A stretch of DNA of 64,000 bases from CAJCJE01 sp963818685 (GTDB taxonomy: Bacteria > Actinomycetota > Actinomycetes > Mycobacteriales > Pseudonocardiaceae): contig CAWFTJ010000013.1 in the NCBI GenBank assembly GCA_963818685.1, forward strand, positions 270,193-334,192, written 5' to 3'. A program made the position numbers and the translations under genes. Shown piece after piece: positions 61,570 through 64,000 of this stretch (within the stretch, counting starts at the first letter, position 1; every line of letters begins with the position of its first letter). The notes under the pieces were generated by a model. The model was not told the origin of the DNA. It saw only the letters and a list, made by a program, of their open reading frames with translations, and made no database searches.

Positions 61570-61695
61570 GTGGGCCTAACGTGGCACAATCCGAACCCTT
61601 TGATCATGGTCGAAGGCCCAGAAATCGAGATCGAACCAGTCGGTATCCGGCGGCTTCCGACGGAGGTTGCCCAGGTCAAGGGCGGTGACGCCTGA
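61570..61695 (+). CDS. Repeat-module copy 3: small leader protein without HTH
   Basis: A 41-residue peptide starting MGLTWHNPNPLIMVEGPEIEIEP, the same first 25 residues as copies 1 and 2 but lacking the HTH units and ending VAQVKGGDA. The GTG start, the absence of a ribosome site and the TGATG overlap with the DUF2637 gene are conserved. Conservation of this leader without the HTH suggests it has a function of its own, or that it serves to couple translation. Confidence 0.6.
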   Translation: MGLTWHNPNPLIMVEGPEIEIEPVGIRRLPTEVAQVKGGDA

Positions 61696-62360
61696 TGGCC
61701 ACCGTTGCGCTCACGGCCCCGGTCCAGCCTGCTACTGACGAGGCCGTCATCGTCCGGGCCGTCACGGTCGTCATCGGCACGGTCGTCGGGTTGAGCTTCA
61801 CGTTCGGCTTCGGCGATGTGCTCACCCTGGCCCTGCGGCTCGGCGTCCCGGTCTGGGTCGCGCCCCTGGTCGCTCCCGCAGTCGACCTGTCCATCCTGGG
61901 CCTGCTGTTGGGTACCCGGCACCTCGCCTTGCAAGGCGCGACTACCGCCGAGTTGCGGCCGGCGAGGCGACTGCTGATCTTCGCCAGCCTCGCCACGCTC
62001 GCCCTGAACAGCGCAGACCCCATCATCACCGGCGCGTACGGTAAGGCCGCCTTCGACGCCGTCGGCTCACACTTGCTGATCGGCTGGGCAGAAGTCGGAC
62101 CGGGCTTGCTGCAAGCCATCGCCGCCGTCGGCATCTCGGTTACCAAGGCAGTCGATGTCCATGGCACCACTTCTCTTGGGTGCAAGAAGGGGACCAATGC
62201 TCTCGGTGTGCTGGCGGATGGGAAGACCAACCATCAAGACGGGGTGACTGAGGGACCTGGAGTTCCACGTCCGCCGAAGACACCGCGATCCATGGCGGCC
62301 AATCTGTCGGGCTCGGGAATGGCCGACGAGGATCTAGCCTGCGTCTTTCACGCGGTGTGA
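61695..62360 (+). pseudogene. Repeat-module copy 3: DUF2637 (Spd-like) membrane protein, truncated by IS1380
   Basis: Four to five membrane segments: VIVRAVTVVIGTVVGLSFTFGFGDVLTLALRLG, VAPLVAPAVDLSILGLLLGTRHLAL, RRLLIFASLATLALNSADPIITGAYGKAAFDAVGSHLLIGWAEVGPGLLQAIAAVG. The cytoplasmic tail breaks at GMADEDLA, just where copy 2 reads MLAENDLLTHARHADAEHW, and the last residues are IS sequence. So the insertion removed the conserved C-terminal region. The rest is the best preserved membrane domain of the three copies. Confidence 0.72.
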
Positions 62361-64000
62361 TGTAGATCAGAGCCTGAAAATGGAGGAAGTGCCTGTCCTG
62401 TAAGGAAAAATGGTGTTTGCGAAGACATCAAGTTCCACGAGCAGGAAGGCACTCCCTTGGTGCAGAGTAGCAAGGCGTCATCGGTACGTATCGCCGCGGA
62501 CGGTGAGGGACTCGTGTCGCGGGCGGGGGTGGCGTTGCTGCGGGAGCTGACGGTCAGCACCGGCCTGGGAACCGGCTGGTCGGAGGCACTTCTGGACACC
62601 TATGCCGGGATGCCGGTGCACCTGCCGGGGCGGGTGCTGGCCGATCTGGCGGTGATGATCGCCGACGGTGGTGACGCGCTGGCGCATCTGGCGACGCTGC
62701 GAGATCAGGACAAGCTCTTCGGTCCGGTGGCCAGTGACGCCACCGCGTGGCGGGTGCTGGACCGGGTCGATGACGAGCACCTCACCCGCCTGCGGGCGGT
62801 CCGCGCGGCAGCCCGGGAACGGGCCTGGGCCGCCGGAGCGGGGCCCGATGTCACTGCCGGGTTGACGATCGACATCGACGCGACGATCAGCATCGCGCAC
62901 AGCGAGAAGGAGAACGCGGCGAAAACGTGGAAGAAGACGTTCGGGTTCCATCCGCTGCTGGCCTATCTCGACCGGCCCGATGTCGCCGGCGGGGAAGCCT
63001 TGGCCGGGATCCTGCGGCCGGGCAAGGCCGGGTCCAACACCGCCGCCGACCACGCCGAGGTCCTCACGATGGCGCTGGCCGCGCTCCCCGCCTGCGCCCG
63101 GCCCGACCCCGATGACCCGGCGGCGGCGCGGGTGCAGGTCCGGACCGACGCCGCCGGCGCGACCCACGCCTTCGCCGCCGCGGTCCGCGCGGCGGGCTGC
63201 GGGTTCTCCATGGGGTTCCCGATCAGCACCGAGGTGCAGGCCACGGTCCTGGCTATTCCCGACGATGCGTGGGTCCCGGCTTACGACATCGACGGACAAC
63301 CCCGCAAGGGAGCATGGGTCGCGGAGATCACCGGCATGCTCGATCTGACGAAATGGCCGGAAGGTTCGCGGGTGTTCGTCCGCCGGGAACGTCCCCATCC
63401 CGGCGCGCAGCTGCGGTTCACCGACGCCGACGGGCACCGCTTCACCGCGTTCATCACCGACACCGAGGGCGGGCAGCTCGCCGACCTCGAAGTCCACCAC
63501 CGTTCCCACGCCCGGGTCGAAGACCGGATCCGCTGCGGCAAAACCACCGGGCTGCGCAACTTCCCCTGCCACGGCTATGCCGAGAACAAAGCCTGGCTGG
63601 AACTGGCACTGACCGCCGCTGACCTGCTCACCTGGACCCAAGCCCTCTGCTTCACCGGTGACCTCACCCGAGCCGAACCCGCGACCTTCCGCTACCGCAT
63701 CTGCGCCATCGCCGGAAAAATCACCCGCACCGCCCGGGTCACCACCCTGCACCTCGACCGCGACTGGCCCTGGGCACAACAGCTGGTCACCGCCTTCACC
63801 CGGCTCCGCGCAACCCGGCTCCGCGCAGCACCCTGGCCCGGCTGAACCCCCACTCCTGTCCCTTCGACCAAGGACCCTCGGAACCCGCCCGCCGACGCGA
63901 CAGCCGGCCCACACCCCTGCCCACACCACGGTTTCCGACCAAAACCCGGCCACAACAGGAACTTCCACCGAACCCCGCAGCCCCATGCAAGATCGAGGCT
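62336..64000 (+). mobile_element. IS1380-family insertion sequence, ending at the window edge
   Basis: A left end AGCCTGCGTCTTTCACGCGG matches in 13 of 20 positions the complement of the last window bases (ending GATCGAGGCT), so the element is about 1,665 bp, the usual size of the family. It interrupts the DUF2637 gene of module copy 3. Any target duplication on the right is outside the window. Confidence 0.72.
62460..63845 (+). CDS. IS1380-family transposase
   Basis: A 461-residue DDE transposase. Start MQSSKASSVRIAADGEGLVSRAGVALLREL is the family N-terminus; the catalytic Asp are in TAGLTIDIDATISIAHSEKENA and RVQVRTDAAGATHAF, and the C-terminal helix-rich part (GKTTGLRNFPCHGYAENKAWLELALTAADLLTWTQ) holds the Glu. 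GTG at 62460 is preferred over the adjacent TTG; AGGAAGG lies upstream. It appears intact. Confidence 0.9.
   Translation: MQSSKASSVRIAADGEGLVSRAGVALLRELTVSTGLGTGWSEALLDTYAGMPVHLPGRVLADLAVMIADGGDALAHLATLRDQDKLFGPVASDATAWRVLDRVDDEHLTRLRAVRAAARERAWAAGAGPDVTAGLTIDIDATISIAHSEKENAAKTWKKTFGFHPLLAYLDRPDVAGGEALAGILRPGKAGSNTAADHAEVLTMALAALPACARPDPDDPAAARVQVRTDAAGATHAFAAAVRAAGCGFSMGFPISTEVQATVLAIPDDAWVPAYDIDGQPRKGAWVAEITGMLDLTKWPEGSRVFVRRERPHPGAQLRFTDADGHRFTAFITDTEGGQLADLEVHHRSHARVEDRIRCGKTTGLRNFPCHGYAENKAWLELALTAADLLTWTQALCFTGDLTRAEPATFRYRICAIAGKITRTARVTTLHLDRDWPWAQQLVTAFTRLRATRLRAAPWPG

Overview
The window looks like the chromosome of a high-GC, mycolate-order-type actinomycete, most plausibly a Pseudonocardiales member (Amycolatopsis/Kutzneria-like; this is inference). 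The pointers are very high GC with G/C third positions, many GTG starts, a WhiB protein, a SigR/SigH factor with its mycothiol-type zinc anti-sigma, the 24-residue bL37 ribosomal protein, a PdtaS kinase, a nickel SOD with its maturase and an actinobacterial protein O-mannosyltransferase. I saw no rRNA, tRNA or CRISPR array.

1-41 kb is mostly ordinary chromosome. It opens with the start of hutH (cut by the window edge), a secreted glycoside-hydrolase-like protein and an IclR regulator. Next come a four-gene glycine betaine/choline-type ABC importer (ATPase, permease, permease, lipoprotein, all overlapping by ATGA), a large PAS-GGDEF-EAL protein and a malic enzyme. RmlC follows, then the divergent sodX/sodN pair. 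A decayed toxin-antitoxin patch (MerR-DUF433 plus a remnant of the DarG antitoxin) lies at 13-14.4 kb. The stretch 19-28.3 kb (membrane protein, diacylglycerol kinase, whiB1, pdtaS, bL37, rshA-sigH, ybaK, alpha/beta hydrolase, SRAP, aroA, rsgA) recalls the order around whiB1-sigH-aroA in Mycobacterium tuberculosis. It is followed by a lipoprotein, divergent rsmI/pmt, an acyl-CoA dehydrogenase, a Ser/Thr kinase with an N-terminal polytopic membrane region, and secreted and GNAT proteins. A three-gene aerobic benzoyl-CoA (box) operon occupies 36.3-41.1 kb: boxC, boxB, then benzoate-CoA ligase.

41-64 kb is accessory. It holds a Crp-type HTH fragment, a helicase-associated/WYL protein, and a TetR-epoxide hydrolase pair with two perfect 18-bp operators. 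An IS3 element is interrupted by an IS66-type element and abuts a broken peptidase gene. An ABC exporter sits divergent from a two-component system, and there are an IS5 element with a TAA duplication and an IS1380 element ending at the window edge. Between them lie three full or partial copies, plus a fourth upstream fragment, of a repeated module: a small protein or HTH gene translationally coupled to a DUF2637 (Spd-like) membrane gene, preceded by a conserved hairpin.

The most interesting gene lies between two of these copies (59,080-61,341): an Mrr-like PD-(D/E)xK nuclease fused to a beta-propeller-like region and a C-terminal two-helix membrane anchor. This is a plausible undescribed defence or surveillance protein.

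Single-base-type frameshifts in aroA, boxC and the DUF433 gene suggest that this assembly carries indel errors, so 'pseudogene' calls here should be read with that in mind.
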